Shown here: in pieces, positions 36,252 through 44,490 of the stretch | Numbering within the stretch: position 1 is the first letter of the stretch | How the letters are laid out: each line of letters begins with the position of its first letter | Source of the DNA: Dechloromonas sp. UBA6271 | Lineage (GTDB): Bacteria > Pseudomonadota > Gammaproteobacteria > Burkholderiales > Rhodocyclaceae | Direction: 5' to 3' | Length of the DNA stretch: 64,000 bases | Assembly: GCA_002440665.1 (NCBI GenBank) | Contig: DJUX01000045.1 | Location: 25,762-89,761 of the forward strand | Position numbers and translations under genes: made by a program | The notes under the pieces: model-generated | Databases searched by the model: none | Told to the model about the DNA's origin: nothing | Seen by the model: the letters and a program-made list of their open reading frames with translations, nothing else

Positions 36252-37724
36252 TCAGTTTCGCCAGGGCGAAGTCTGTTCCAGCCACCCATCCAGCGCTTCC
36301 GGCAATTCACTGACCAGCAGCCCATGCCGTCCGGCGATCCAGCCATGGACGGGGCCGGCGGGGCGGCCTTGGAGGACTTCGTCGAGCAGGCTCTGGGCGG
36401 TGACGTGGTCGTTGATCAGTCCGAGTTCGTCCTGCAGTCGGGTCAAGGCGGGCAGGTAGCGTTTGAGCGGCTTGGAAGGGAGTAGCGGGGCGAAGAACTC
36501 GACGGCATAACGCAGTTTTTTGAAGCTGATGCGCATGCGGTGGCGTTCGGTGGCGTCCAGTTCACGATGGCGTGCAGCTAGCCGGCGAGCCTGGCGGGCG
36601 CGCAGTTTCAGGCGCTGACGGGCAAAGTCTTCGAGATTCTGCGGTAGCGGGTCGTTGAGCGCGTAGATGGCGGCGGTGAATTCGACGATCAGGCGCGGGT
36701 ATTCAGGTAGCGATACCAGGTGGGTGACGGCGTTCCGTGCCTGTCGCGCGCGCCGCGTCCCCTCACGTAGCAGGCGTAGTGCGTCGCGCTGTCGGGGAAA
36801 AGCGGCGAGGATGGGCGGCAGCGTTTCACTGACGAAGACGTCCCAGTTGCGTGCATCGCCCAAGGCGCTGGCCAGCGTTTGCCAGGTCTGGCCATAAGCG
36901 GCGACGAAGTCGGCGGGCAGTACCGGCGCGAAAAGTTTGAGGGCGGAGCGCAGGCGACGCAGTGCGACGCGCGCCTGATGCACGTATTCTGGATTCTTGC
37001 TGGCGATCAGCCCGCGTTCGTTGCGCTGGTAGTGCTCCAGGCAGCCGAGGGCGATATTGCGAAAGGCCTGAATTGGCGTCAAATCTGGGCCGAGGGTCGC
37101 GGTCTTGGCGCGGAAAGGGGTGTCGGGAGTACCAGCGAAGACGGCGTAGCCGCGTTCGGCTTTGCTGGCGACGGCGGGGCGCAGGTCGAGGGTGTCCTGC
37201 AGTTGACGGGTCAGGCCGAAAATGTCCCCGATATGGCCGTCGATCAGTTCGAGTTCGATTTCGCAGATGGGCGTCTTGCGCCCGTTACTGGCGACGCTGC
37301 CGCGGTCGACAGCCATTTCGATTAAGGATTGGCCAAAAGGGACTTGCCAGATGGTGCGGTGGAAATCCGTGGTGAAGATGGGCTGCAGTTGCGGAGTCTT
37401 GTCTTCGAGGAAGGTGCGCAACGCCGGGTCGTCTACTTGGCTGAAATCGAAAATCCCGGGCTGGGCCGGCGTTTCCCATTCGTTACGCAACGCCAGTCCG
37501 CCACTCGCAGGTTCTGCGGATTTGACGGTGAGTAGCCATTGCCAGCCTTTTTTTCGAAAGCGCATGGCGATCCGGCGCTCGTGGAGTTCCAGCGCCGGAG
37601 TGTCGTAGTAAGTGTTGAGGAGATGCAGCTTCTGTGCCCCGATGCCGACCAGTAGCGGATGCGACAGCAATTGCCGGGCCGCGGACGGGGTCAACTGGAG
37701 CTTTAGCTCGATTTCGGTTGCCAT
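36252..37724 (-). CDS. CYTH and CHAD domain protein
   Basis: 490 residues. The N-terminus MATEIELKLQL contains the ExExK motif of the CYTH triphosphatase tunnel fold (residues 1-200). The C-terminal half (about 215-490) is a CHAD domain, rich in His and Arg on helices (EYVHQARVALRRLRSALKLF, RHRMRISFKKLRYAVEFF). Such fusions are linked to polyphosphate or inorganic triphosphate handling. It stands alone, outside the glycan operon. Confidence 0.9.
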   Translation of the reverse strand: MATEIELKLQLTPSAARQLLSHPLLVGIGAQKLHLLNTYYDTPALELHERRIAMRFRKKGWQWLLTVKSAEPASGGLALRNEWETPAQPGIFDFSQVDDPALRTFLEDKTPQLQPIFTTDFHRTIWQVPFGQSLIEMAVDRGSVASNGRKTPICEIELELIDGHIGDIFGLTRQLQDTLDLRPAVASKAERGYAVFAGTPDTPFRAKTATLGPDLTPIQAFRNIALGCLEHYQRNERGLIASKNPEYVHQARVALRRLRSALKLFAPVLPADFVAAYGQTWQTLASALGDARNWDVFVSETLPPILAAFPRQRDALRLLREGTRRARQARNAVTHLVSLPEYPRLIVEFTAAIYALNDPLPQNLEDFARQRLKLRARQARRLAARHRELDATERHRMRISFKKLRYAVEFFAPLLPSKPLKRYLPALTRLQDELGLINDHVTAQSLLDEVLQGRPAGPVHGWIAGRHGLLVSELPEALDGWLEQTSPWRN

Positions 37725-37865
37725 GGATGGACTGCGGTAGCGAGATGTAAGCCGGGATTATAGGCGCTGAGTTCGGGGCGCGGCTGGATTCGCGAGGAAC
37801 TGTTGGGTCTTCGTGATTTTTGAGGTGAATGAACTGAAGTAGGCGCAAGTGCGGAATATTGCACA

Positions 37866-37919
37866 TTGATGCCACGTTTCGCTCGCTATAATCCGCCCAA
37901 CTTTTCACTTGTGGCAAAC
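37866..37919 (+). promoter_or_regulatory. Probable promoter region of the TolC-like gene
   Basis: A perfect TATAAT lies at 37887-37892. TTGATG at 37866-37871 is a possible -35 element, but the spacing is only 15 bases. The start codon is 28 bases downstream of the -10 element. Confidence 0.4.
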
Positions 37920-39821
37920 ATGAAACCAAGAAAAATCTTGTCAGTTCTAATGCTTTCGGCATTTCCCGTTTTCGGGATGGCAGCGGATGCAGCCGCGCCG
38001 AGCGCCGAGCAGCAGTTCGCGACCCTGCGCGACATCGCCCAGAAGGCCGTTTTGAACAATCCTGAAGTGATGGCCAAATGGCATAACTTTCGCGCGGCCG
38101 TCGAGGAAGTTGGGGTCGCCAGCGGCGCTTACCTGCCCAGGGTCGATGTTACGGCCGGCGCAGGTCGCGAGTACCTGAAGCAGCCGCTTTTCAGTGGCTC
38201 CAAAGTGACGCAGGAGGGCTACTACGACCGCAATGGCTGGCTGGTCAGCTTGAACCAGATGTTGTTCGATGGCTTTGCCACGCGCAACGAGGTCAAGCGT
38301 TTGGGCAAGGCGCAGCTGGTTCGTTATTACGAGTTGCTCGATGCCTCCGAGGCGATCGCCCTGGAGGCCGCGCGTGCCTATCTCGACGTGATCCGCTACC
38401 GTTTCCTGGTGAATCTTGCCGAAGACAACTACGTCTCGCACCGCGCCACCTTCGAGCAGTTGCTGCGCCGCACCCAGTCAGGTGTCGGTCGCCGCGTGGA
38501 CCTTGAGCAGGCGGCAAGCCGCCTGGCACTGGCCGAAGTCAATCTGACAACCGAAACGGCGAATCTGCATGACGTAACGGCGCGCTTCCAGCGCATTGTC
38601 AACAGCCAGCCGCCGCAGGTCATTTTCTCGCCGGCGCTGATTAGCCGAGCCCTGCCGCCCAGCCAGAAGGCGGCGCTTGAAAAGCTGTTCAAGAACAATC
38701 CGGCCTTGCTGGCCGCCCAGGAAAATATTGAGGCGGCCGATTACGACATCGCCGTCCGCCGCGCGGCCTATTCGCCAAGGCTGGATTTTCGTGCCCGTAC
38801 CGACAATGCCGAGAACTATCTTGGCGTGATCGGTGATCGCACCAATAACGTCGCCGAAGTCGTGCTGACCTACAATCTTTTCAATGGTGGTTCCGACCGC
38901 GCTCGCGAGCGCCAGTACATTGAGCGCAAGCACCTGGCTGTTGATCTGCGCGACAAGGCTTGTCGCGACACGCGGCAGACGCTCTCGATCGCCTACAACG
39001 ACGTCAACCGCCTGCGCGAACAGGTCTCCTTCCTCAACATCCAGGTCGGCCTGGTGGAAAAGACCCGCGATGCCTATCGCGACCAGTTTAATGTCGGGCA
39101 GCGCACCTTGCTCGACCTGCTCGACACCGAGAACGAGTTGCTCTCTGCCCGCCGCTCGGCGATCAATGCCGACATGGATCTCTCGCTCGCCTACCTGCGC
39201 ACCTATGCCGGCATGGGCACCTTGCTGGAGTTCATGGAGTTGAAGAAGCTCGATGTCGAAACGCCGGATCCCGGTCAGTTGAGCAGTGTCGATGCTGCCG
39301 AATCGTGTGCCGCCGTGCCGGTCGCAGTTGCATCAATCGACCGTGATGCGCTGAACGCCCGGGCGCTCGCCATGCTGGAAGCTAATCGTGCTTCGTATGC
39401 CTTGCCGCAGTCCCAGTCCTTCCAGTTGCCGCAGGCGCCTGCTGGTACGCCGCCTGCTGCTACCGGCTCGATGAATGAAGTCGTCGAGCAGGTGAAACTG
39501 TGGGCTGCCGTGTCGGCACGCAAGGATTTCGCCGCCTACGACGCCTTGTACGCCTCAACTTTCCGGCCGGAGGGCGGAATCAGTCGTGCCGAATGGGCCA
39601 ACGCGGTCAAGGCGCGCTTTGCGCAGAAGTCGGCTGCATCAGTCGACATGCAGAGCCTCAAAGTTCGCCCGAGCGGGCTTGACCGCGCCATCGTCGAATT
39701 TGTGCAGGACTACGACGACAACTTGCGTCGTGAACCGACGCGCAAGACGCTCGAACTCGTCAAGGCCGGCAACAACTGGCTCATCGTCCGCGAAAGCAGC
39801 GCCCCGGCAGGCAAGAAATGA
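37920..39821 (+). CDS. TolC-family outer-membrane channel with extra C-terminal NTF2-like domain
   Basis: 633 residues from an ATG giving a signal peptide (KILSVLMLSAFPVFGMAADA). Residues 35-460 show the two TolC/OEP repeats (AVLNNPEVMAKWHNFRAA and LFKNNPALLAAQENIEAADY) and end with NVGQRTLLDLLDTENELLSA, typical of type I secretion channels. A Gln/Pro linker leads to about 110 further residues (WAAVSARKDFAAYDALYASTF, EWANAVKARFAQ, LVKAGNNWLIVRES) like an NTF2/SnoaL-type fold. Ordinary TolC is shorter. The ABC exporter is 8 kb away on the integrated element, so a working link is speculative. A binding-protein gene overlaps its stop codon. Confidence 0.85.
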   Translation: MKPRKILSVLMLSAFPVFGMAADAAAPSAEQQFATLRDIAQKAVLNNPEVMAKWHNFRAAVEEVGVASGAYLPRVDVTAGAGREYLKQPLFSGSKVTQEGYYDRNGWLVSLNQMLFDGFATRNEVKRLGKAQLVRYYELLDASEAIALEAARAYLDVIRYRFLVNLAEDNYVSHRATFEQLLRRTQSGVGRRVDLEQAASRLALAEVNLTTETANLHDVTARFQRIVNSQPPQVIFSPALISRALPPSQKAALEKLFKNNPALLAAQENIEAADYDIAVRRAAYSPRLDFRARTDNAENYLGVIGDRTNNVAEVVLTYNLFNGGSDRARERQYIERKHLAVDLRDKACRDTRQTLSIAYNDVNRLREQVSFLNIQVGLVEKTRDAYRDQFNVGQRTLLDLLDTENELLSARRSAINADMDLSLAYLRTYAGMGTLLEFMELKKLDVETPDPGQLSSVDAAESCAAVPVAVASIDRDALNARALAMLEANRASYALPQSQSFQLPQAPAGTPPAATGSMNEVVEQVKLWAAVSARKDFAAYDALYASTFRPEGGISRAEWANAVKARFAQKSAASVDMQSLKVRPSGLDRAIVEFVQDYDDNLRREPTRKTLELVKAGNNWLIVRESSAPAGKK

Positions 39822-40768
39822 AGAGTCACGTCATGTATAAACTACGCCAAATCAAGAATCGCATCCTCTCCACGCTGACGCTGTGCGCCGCAATGCTGGC
39901 CGTCGCCAACCCGGTGGCCGCGCAAACACCGGACAGCATGGGGCCGACGCTAAGCAGGATCGCCAGCACGGGCAACTTGTTCGTGGCGCATCGCGATTCA
40001 GCCATTCCGTTCTCGTATGTCATTGAGGGCAAGGATGATGCGGCCATTTACGGTTATTCGTGGGAAATCTGCGGCCATATCGCCAAGGCGGTGCAGCAGC
40101 GACTTGGTCGCGACGTCAAAGTGGTGCCGGTCAATGTTTCCACCAATTCGCGGATCATGATGGTCAAGGCGGGCATGGCCGATATGGAGTGCGGTGCCAC
40201 TACCAACAATGTCGCCCGCCAGAAGCAGGTTGCCTTCAGCAATACCATTTACGTCGCCGAAGTGCGCCTGATGGTACGCAAAAACAGCGGCATCACGCGG
40301 ATTGTCGATCTGGCCAACAAGCGGGTCGTTACCACGCTGGGCACCACGGCAGATCGTCTGATCAAGCAGGCGGCGCTGGCCAATAACATCGTGATCCAGC
40401 ATCTGATGGGCCGTTCGCATGCCGAGTCGATTGAAATGATTGTCCGTGGCGAGGCCGATGCCTACGTCGGGGACGCTGCGATTCTTGCCGGTATGCGCGC
40501 GAACTCGCCACTTAAGGATGATCTGGTGTTTCTCGGCGAAAGCCTGGCGACGGAGCCCTACGGCATCATGCTGCGGCACGGCGATGCCGCGTTCAAGAGC
40601 CTGGCCGACGAGGCTATCGTCGGCCTGATGCGCAGCGGCGAATTCGAGAAAATCTACGACAAGTGGTTCATGAATCCGATTCCACCCAAAGGCGCCAATC
40701 TGCAAATGCCGATGTCGGAAAAGTTGAAAGCGGCCATCGCCAATCCAAACGACCGGCCCGCCTACTAG
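39818..40768 (+). CDS. Periplasmic amino-acid-type solute-binding protein (family 3)
   Basis: 316 residues with an N-terminal signal (LSTLTLCAAMLAVANPVAAQ). The mature part has the SBP_bac_3 fold: FVAHRDSAIPFSYV, GYSWEICGHIAKAV, MIVRGEADAYVGDAAIL and EIYDKWFMNPIPP. These proteins bind glutamate/aspartate or related ligands for ABC uptake or signalling. No permease or ATPase genes accompany it; instead its ATG overlaps the stop of the TolC-like gene. An ATG five codons later (39833) is an alternative start. Confidence 0.85.
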   Translation: MKSHVMYKLRQIKNRILSTLTLCAAMLAVANPVAAQTPDSMGPTLSRIASTGNLFVAHRDSAIPFSYVIEGKDDAAIYGYSWEICGHIAKAVQQRLGRDVKVVPVNVSTNSRIMMVKAGMADMECGATTNNVARQKQVAFSNTIYVAEVRLMVRKNSGITRIVDLANKRVVTTLGTTADRLIKQAALANNIVIQHLMGRSHAESIEMIVRGEADAYVGDAAILAGMRANSPLKDDLVFLGESLATEPYGIMLRHGDAAFKSLADEAIVGLMRSGEFEKIYDKWFMNPIPPKGANLQMPMSEKLKAAIANPNDRPAY

Positions 40769-40785
40769 GGTTGTTAGTCGCCAGG

Positions 40786-40817
40786 AAAAAGGCCATGCGC
40801 TTGCGCATGGCCTTTTT
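40786..40817 (+). terminator. Bidirectional intrinsic terminator
   Basis: A 10-bp perfect stem (GGCCATGCGC at 40791-40800, GCGCATGGCC at 40803-40812) with A5 before and T5 after can end both the binding-protein transcript and the convergent YbhB-like transcript. Confidence 0.9.
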
Positions 40818-40831
40818 GGTTGCGGCGTCGC

Positions 40832-41461
40832 TCAGGCGCCGAGCTGCGGATTCAAGGTGTAGGTGCCGGTCAGGCTGGCTTCGGCCAGGATGTGCCCCTG
40901 CATTGCGGTGCGTACTTCCGGGCCGCCGAACTTGCCGGTGAGTGGCAGGTTCTCGATGTCCAGCGCGTAGACCGTGAACACGTAATGATGGACGATCTCG
41001 TCATTCCACGGTGGGCAGGGGCCGTCGTAGCCGTGGTAGTCGCCGCGCATGTCGTTGTCGCCGGCAAACCAGTCGGTATAGTTATTGATACCCTGGCGAG
41101 CGCCGTGGGCGGCCTGCGGGCCAGCCTTGCCGCGCGGCGTGACATCGTTCGAGAATTCACCCTCTTTTAAGGTGTCGACCGCAACAGGCAGATCAATCAG
41201 CACCCAATGGAAGAAATCGACGCGCGGCAGCGAGGCCGGTACGACGCGGCCCTCCTGATTGACATCGTCCCCTTTGCTCGGTACGTCCGGGTCATGGCAG
41301 ATGATGGCGAACGCACGCGTGCCGGCCGGCGCATCTGACCACGACAGCTGGGGACTGAGATTCTTGCCCAGGCAGACGTGATGGGCGGGGTCGGGAACGC
41401 AAAAGGCGAATTCGCCGGGAATTTTTTGTCCTTCGGCGAAGCTGGTGCTGGTCAGTTTCAT
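40832..41461 (-). CDS. YbhB/YbcL-family PEBP protein (Raf kinase inhibitor-like)
   Basis: 209 residues. AIICHDPDVPSKGDD, VDFFHWVLIDLP, YDGPCPPWNDEIVHHYVFTVYAL are visible as the PEBP ligand-pocket segments (cited by their cores DPDVP, GPCPPWND and HHYVF). The ATG at 41461 was chosen because it gives the family N-terminus MKLTSTSF; AGGAGAG precedes it. The function in bacteria is not well defined. It is downstream of murJ by 19 bases, on the same strand. Confidence 0.88.
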   Translation of the reverse strand: MKLTSTSFAEGQKIPGEFAFCVPDPAHHVCLGKNLSPQLSWSDAPAGTRAFAIICHDPDVPSKGDDVNQEGRVVPASLPRVDFFHWVLIDLPVAVDTLKEGEFSNDVTPRGKAGPQAAHGARQGINNYTDWFAGDNDMRGDYHGYDGPCPPWNDEIVHHYVFTVYALDIENLPLTGKFGGPEVRTAMQGHILAEASLTGTYTLNPQLGA

Positions 41462-41480
41462 CGTTTGGCTCTCCTGACAG

Positions 41481-43028
41481 TTAGGCGGCGCGCCGCTTGA
41501 AGTCGGCGAGGCGGAAGCCGAGTATCCATAGTGTAGCGAAATACGCAACGCTGCCAAGGGCGACGATCCCCACCAAACGGACGACACGTTCCGACAGCCC
41601 GTAGTCCAGCCATTCGGCAGCGCTGCCCGTGCCCAGCCACAAGACACCACCCATCACGGCAAGCGCTGCCAGCAGTTTGAGCGAGAACACCAGCCAGCCG
41701 GCTTGCGGTTGATAAACTTCATGCCGGCGCAGGCCGCGATAGAGCAGCCCCGCGTTCAGGCAGGCGGCTAGCCCGATCGAGAGCGCAAGGCCGGCATGCT
41801 GCAGCCAGCCGATGAAGGCCAGGTTCATGACCTGGGTGGCAACCAGCGAAACTACCGCGATCCTGACCGGCGTGCGGATATTCTGGCGGGCATAGAAGCC
41901 GGGGGCCAGCACCTTGACCAGGATCAGGCCGACCAAACCGATGCTGTAGGCGACCAGAGCACTTTGCGTCTGATAAACGTCGTCGCTGCTGAAGGCGCCA
42001 TGATGAAACAGCGTGGCGATCAGCGGCACGGCAAGCAGGGCCAGCGCGAGTGCGGCCGGCGCGGCGAGCAGCAGCGTCAGCCGCAAGCCCCAATCAAGCA
42101 GTCTGGAGTACTCGAGGTGGTTGTCACTGGCATGGTATTTCGAGAGCGAGGGCAGCAGGATGGTGCCGAGCGCGACACCGAGCATGCCGGACGGGAATTC
42201 CATCAGGCGGTCGGCATAGTAGAGCCAGGAGACGCTGCCGCTTTTCAGGAACGAGGCAAAGATGGTATTGATCAACAGGCTGATCTGCGATACCGAAACA
42301 CCGAGTAGCGCCGGCCCCATCAGCGTCACGATGCGGCGCACGCCGGGGTCTTGCCAGGCGACGCGCAAGTTCAGCGATGGCCGGGGGAGCATGGCGATAC
42401 GGTGCAGCGCCGGAATCTGGATTGCCAACTGCAGAACGCCGCCGAGAAACACGGCCCAGCCCAGCGCGAGAACCGGCGGGTCGAAGTAGGGCACTGCGAA
42501 CAGCGCCATGCCGATGAAGGCCAGATTAAGCAGTACCGGCGTGAAGGCGGGCAGCGCAAAACGGCTCATGGTGTTGAGGATGCCGCCGGCGAGCGCGACC
42601 AGCGACATGAAGAAAATGTAGGGGAAGGTGATGCGGGTCAGCGTGACCGTCAGGTCAAATTTGCTCGCATCGGCTGCGAAGCCGGGGGCCGAGATCCACA
42701 CCAGCAACGGTGATGCGGCGACCCCGATGGCGGTGATGGCGAACAGCGCTATCGCCAGGATGCTGGCCACGTGGTCGATCAGCCGCAATGTTTCCTGATC
42801 GCCGCGCTGGTTTTTGTATTCGCCGAGGATGGGCACGAATGCCTGCGAAAATGCGCCTTCTGCGAACATCCGGCGCAGCAGGTTGGGCAGCTTGAAGGCG
42901 ACGAAGAAGGCATCCGTCGCCAGACCGGCGCCAAAGGTGCGGGCGATGACGAAATCGCGGACGAAGCCGAGAATGCGCGAGAGCAGAGTCATGCCGCTGA
43001 CCGTGACGAGGGCGCGAAGTAGATTCAT
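41481..43028 (-). CDS. murJ: Lipid II flippase MurJ
   Basis: 515 residues with about 14 membrane helices, the normal MurJ size. The N-terminus TVSGMTLLSRILGFVRDFVIARTFG and FKLPNLLRRMFAEGAFSQAFVPIL (cited from cores LSRILGFVRD and RRMFAEGAFSQAF) is diagnostic. It moves lipid-linked peptidoglycan precursors across the inner membrane. It is probably essential and marks the chromosomal side of the integration site. Confidence 0.96.
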   Translation of the reverse strand: MNLLRALVTVSGMTLLSRILGFVRDFVIARTFGAGLATDAFFVAFKLPNLLRRMFAEGAFSQAFVPILGEYKNQRGDQETLRLIDHVASILAIALFAITAIGVAASPLLVWISAPGFAADASKFDLTVTLTRITFPYIFFMSLVALAGGILNTMSRFALPAFTPVLLNLAFIGMALFAVPYFDPPVLALGWAVFLGGVLQLAIQIPALHRIAMLPRPSLNLRVAWQDPGVRRIVTLMGPALLGVSVSQISLLINTIFASFLKSGSVSWLYYADRLMEFPSGMLGVALGTILLPSLSKYHASDNHLEYSRLLDWGLRLTLLLAAPAALALALLAVPLIATLFHHGAFSSDDVYQTQSALVAYSIGLVGLILVKVLAPGFYARQNIRTPVRIAVVSLVATQVMNLAFIGWLQHAGLALSIGLAACLNAGLLYRGLRRHEVYQPQAGWLVFSLKLLAALAVMGGVLWLGTGSAAEWLDYGLSERVVRLVGIVALGSVAYFATLWILGFRLADFKRRAA

Positions 43029-43041
43029 GAGACGTGAGCGT

Positions 43042-43071
43042 TGCCTGACAGGCGGCAGAAAAGCTATAATT
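43042..43071 (+). promoter_or_regulatory. Sigma-70 promoter of the disrupted tRNA-Thr
   Basis: TTGCCT (43042-43047) and a perfect TATAAT (43066-43071) are 18 bases apart. The tRNA 5' end follows 13 bases after the -10 element. The same AGCTATAATT context recurs before the intact tRNA-Thr on the other strand. Confidence 0.75.
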
Positions 43072-43083
43072 CTACGCTCTGTT

Positions 43084-43123
43084 GCCGGTGTAGCTCAGTT
43101 GGTAGAGCAGCGCATTCGTAATG
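43084..43123 (+). pseudogene. 5' half of a tRNA-Thr gene, left attachment junction
   Basis: Forty bases match tRNA-Thr(CGT) from position 1 through the anticodon stem (position 40) and then stop matching. The acceptor strand reads GCCGGTG and the anticodon loop TTCGTAA is present. The variable loop, T arm and 3' acceptor strand are missing. The integrase gene lies 173 bases downstream. This is what remains of the chromosomal tRNA after integration in the anticodon region. Confidence 0.85.
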
Positions 43124-43165
43124 TTGTTCGCTAAATTTGTAAAATCCACAGTAAATCAATATGTT

Positions 43166-43191
43166 AAACGCGCCAATGGGCGCGTTTTTTG
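43166..43191 (+). terminator. Intrinsic terminator just inside the integrated element
   Basis: A stem of about 8 bp (AACGCGCC with GGCGCGTT) with a 3-base loop is flanked by AAA and TTTTTT. It would stop transcription from the orphaned tRNA promoter before the integrase gene. Confidence 0.85.
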
Positions 43192-43214
43192 TTTCATGGC
43201 ACAGCCATGGCACA

Positions 43215-43238
43215 ATGCCCGTATAAATCCATGGGCAT
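43215..43238. promoter_or_regulatory. Inverted repeat flanking a TATAAA box before the integrase
   Basis: ATGCCC (43215-43220) and GGGCAT (43233-43238) enclose GTATAAATCCAT. Just upstream are two copies of ATGGCACA spaced 3 bases apart. They could be an operator over the integrase promoter and integrase arm sites, but no regulator is assigned. Confidence 0.3.
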
Positions 43239-43296
43239 TCAGGGCAAATAGCGTGGTTCACGTTGCCTCCACGTCCTCGGCAAAGTAGGGGGCAAG

Positions 43297-44490
43297 ATGG
43301 CTACCATTCGTGAACGCATCGACGCAAACGGCAACAAGTCCTATCACGTCCAGATTCGTATCAAGGGCTTCCCGCCGCAAACCCAGTCCTTTGATACCAA
43401 GACACTCGCCAAACGCTGGGCGACTCATGTTGAATCCGAACTTCGTGCCGGCCGGTACATGCCCCGTGTCGAGGCCCAGCGCCATACCGTGCGCGAGATG
43501 CTTGAAAAGTACCGCGATGAGATTCTGATTCCACTTAAGCCGAAAGAAGTCAGAAGCCAAGGCCCGCAACTCGATTGGTGGATTCAAAAGTTGGGAGCCT
43601 ATAGCTTGGCCGATTTGCCCTCAACGGCTATCGGAAAATGTCGTGATGAGTTGTTACAGACACCGCTGTCTAGCAAGAGGCCAAAGCGTGAAGGAGCCGA
43701 AGGCCATGACTCCGCGGAGCCTCGTTATCGCAAACCGGCGACGGTGGTGCGCTACATGGCGCTCCTGTCGCATGCCTTCAGCGTGGCGGTCAAAGAATGG
43801 CAGTGGCTGACTGAATCTCCCATGTCGAAGGTCAGCAAGCCCAAGGTCAGTAATGCACGAATCCGCTATCTCTCGGATGATGAGCAGGCACGGCTACTCG
43901 CGGCAGCCAAGGATTCCGACAATCGTTTCCTGCACACCATCCTGGTCACGGCGCTGTCGACCGGCATGCGCTACAGCGAGATCATGAATCTACGTTGGCG
44001 CGACGTTTTGATCGACGACCAGGAAACATTCGGTTTGATCTTGTTGGAAACCACGAAGAATGGTGAGCCGCGTGGGGTGCCCTTGGTTAAAAATGCCTGC
44101 GTGGCAATCAAGGCAATGCGTACTGAGCACACAAAACTACATAAGGGGCGAATCAAAGGTGGGGCCTTGTTATTTCCCAGTGAGGACGATGCCGAAAAGC
44201 CCGTCGAAATTCGCAAGGCATGGGAAACGACATTGAAGCGAGCAAGCGTCACCAACTTCCGGTTTCATGACTTGCGGCACACGGCGGCCAGTTACCTGGC
44301 CATGGAGGGTGCTACGGCGCCGGAAATTGCGGAAATCCTTGGTCACAAGAGTCTGCAGATGGTGAAACGCTACTCGCATTTCAACAAGGCACACATTGCC
44401 GGCCTCATGTCTCGGATGAACCAAAGCCGATTGGGAGGTGGCGGTGATAGTACAGACCAATTGGATGCGGGCGTTGCCGATGGCGGATAA
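43297..44490 (+). CDS. Tyrosine-type site-specific integrase
   Basis: 397 residues. An N-terminal arm-binding domain (SYHVQIRIKGFPPQTQSF) and a SAM-like core-binding domain come first. The catalytic domain has Arg in ALSTGMRYSEIMNLRW, HDLRHTAASYLA, ILGHKSLQMVKRYSHF with the nucleophile Tyr. All R-H-R-H-Y residues are present, so it should be active. The gene lies next to the truncated tRNA-Thr, in the usual place for an integrase of a genomic island. The last 10-15 codons are Gly/Asp-rich and run into the next gene. Confidence 0.93.
   Translation: MATIRERIDANGNKSYHVQIRIKGFPPQTQSFDTKTLAKRWATHVESELRAGRYMPRVEAQRHTVREMLEKYRDEILIPLKPKEVRSQGPQLDWWIQKLGAYSLADLPSTAIGKCRDELLQTPLSSKRPKREGAEGHDSAEPRYRKPATVVRYMALLSHAFSVAVKEWQWLTESPMSKVSKPKVSNARIRYLSDDEQARLLAAAKDSDNRFLHTILVTALSTGMRYSEIMNLRWRDVLIDDQETFGLILLETTKNGEPRGVPLVKNACVAIKAMRTEHTKLHKGRIKGGALLFPSEDDAEKPVEIRKAWETTLKRASVTNFRFHDLRHTAASYLAMEGATAPEIAEILGHKSLQMVKRYSHFNKAHIAGLMSRMNQSRLGGGGDSTDQLDAGVADGG

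Noticed and set aside
41481..43028. MurJ considered as a Wzx-type O-antigen flippase for the glycan cluster
   Set aside because: N-terminal and central motifs are those of MurJ, and it lies 5 kb outside the glycan genes.
43084..43123. A functional tRNA-Thr at the left junction
   Set aside because: The T arm and 3' acceptor strand are missing; after position 40 the sequence does not fold into a tRNA.
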